A model generated the notes under the pieces. That model was not told the origin of the DNA. It saw only the letters and a list, made by a program, of their open reading frames with translations, and searched no databases. A DNA stretch of 50,351 bases from UBA1081 sp045535305 (lineage in GTDB: Bacteria; Bacillota; Clostridia; Oscillospirales; Acutalibacteraceae): positions 1-50,351 of the forward strand of contig JAZSLJ010000080.1 of assembly GCA_045535305.1 (NCBI GenBank). The letters run 5' to 3'. This document shows positions 50,225 to 50,351 of this stretch, piece by piece. Within the stretch, counting starts at the first letter, position 1. Every line of letters begins with the position of its first letter. Position numbers and translations under genes: made by a program.

Positions 50225-50351
50225 GTGATACCCGCAATTTATCACCTTGAAGCAAAAGTCATAACCCGTGGTGTTGGTCGCTCAGCCGTAGCCGCAAGTG
50301 CATATATGAGCTGTAGCGAAATCACTAATGAGTATGACGGCGTAAAACACG
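50225..50351 (+). CDS. MobA/MobL (MobQ) family relaxase, 5' part
   Basis: Only the first 42 codons are in the window: AIYHLEAKVITRGVGRSAVA then ASAYMS, the well-conserved N-terminus of MobQ relaxases that nick at oriT and lead transfer of the strand. The catalytic tyrosine and histidine motifs lie beyond the window. A GTG start at 50225 follows AAAGGA with short spacing. It defines this end as a mobilizable element. Confidence 0.85.
   Translation, partial: MIPAIYHLEAKVITRGVGRSAVAASAYMSCSEITNEYDGVKH

Overview
The window looks like a chromosome segment of a low-to-mid GC, anaerobic, gut-type member of the Firmicutes, probably a clostridial Ruminococcaceae/Oscillospiraceae relative. The signs are strong AGGAGG ribosome binding sites, TTGACA/TATAAT promoters, an anaerobic radical-SAM maturase, fibre-sugar hydrolases (GH35, GH4, a GH36-like enzyme) and clostridial mobile-element genes (TnpV, DUF6076, DUF3847, MobA/MobL). 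No species is assigned.

Bases 1-31,300 are mostly core and metabolic. They hold a radical-SAM SPASM maturase, tRNA-Gly(GCC), a four-helix-bundle gene behind a hairpin array, a ZIP metal transporter, a GH35 beta-galactosidase, a tiny type-I-toxin-like locus, a GNAT gene, and a minus-strand run PII-like / cation:proton antiporter / sugar isomerase / Gfo-Idh-MocA / BadF-type kinase / GH4. Next come a LOG-family gene, an AIM24-like gene, a HAD phosphatase, rpsB-tsf, ftsK with ComEC-like MBL, DUF3006 and SH3 genes, a TepA-like protease, prfB followed by a zinc/manganese ABC importer, a peptidase E homologue, DUF188, an acyltransferase, an alpha-galactosidase-like enzyme and a histidine phosphatase. 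Six members of an intergenic repeat family (TIR AACAATAATTTA, GGGC-GAA-GCCC core hairpin) and a related type sit in the gaps, usually against a stop codon.

Bases about 32,450-39,400 are an AT-rich accessory island with two three-gene minus-strand operons separated by a TnpV gene. The first is a GHKL ATPase, a STAS-like DUF4325 protein and a two-helix membrane protein. The second is an MBL-fold hydrolase, a four-helix membrane protein and a second MBL hydrolase that ends in what reads as an AGS-C nucleotide-sensor domain, as found on CD-NTases. Both have the make-up of defence systems; the second is the best candidate for an undescribed one. A 17-bp direct repeat brackets TnpV plus the MBL operon.

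Bases 39,400-50,351 hold a GPH-type MFS transporter with a TetR regulator and three palindromic operators, then genes of an integrated mobilizable element: a HEPN-like protein, a sigma-like factor and DUF6076 protein behind a promoter with a LexA-type box in its spacer, a RES-domain protein, an alpha/beta hydrolase, a ParM/ParR segregation pair with a hairpin cluster upstream, DUF3847, a SUKH-like protein and the start of a MobA/MobL relaxase cut by the window end.

The most striking non-coding structure is a pair of hairpin arrays (1526-1691 and, on the opposite strand, 32237-32410). They share no primary sequence beyond the plan, but have the same layout: four hairpins, a long arm matching hairpin 1, three hairpins, with 7-nt linkers that are direct repeats in one half and their reverse complement in the other. 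The linkers differ between copies but stay complementary within each copy, which is covariation for a defined fold. All calls come from reading the sequence; no search was run.
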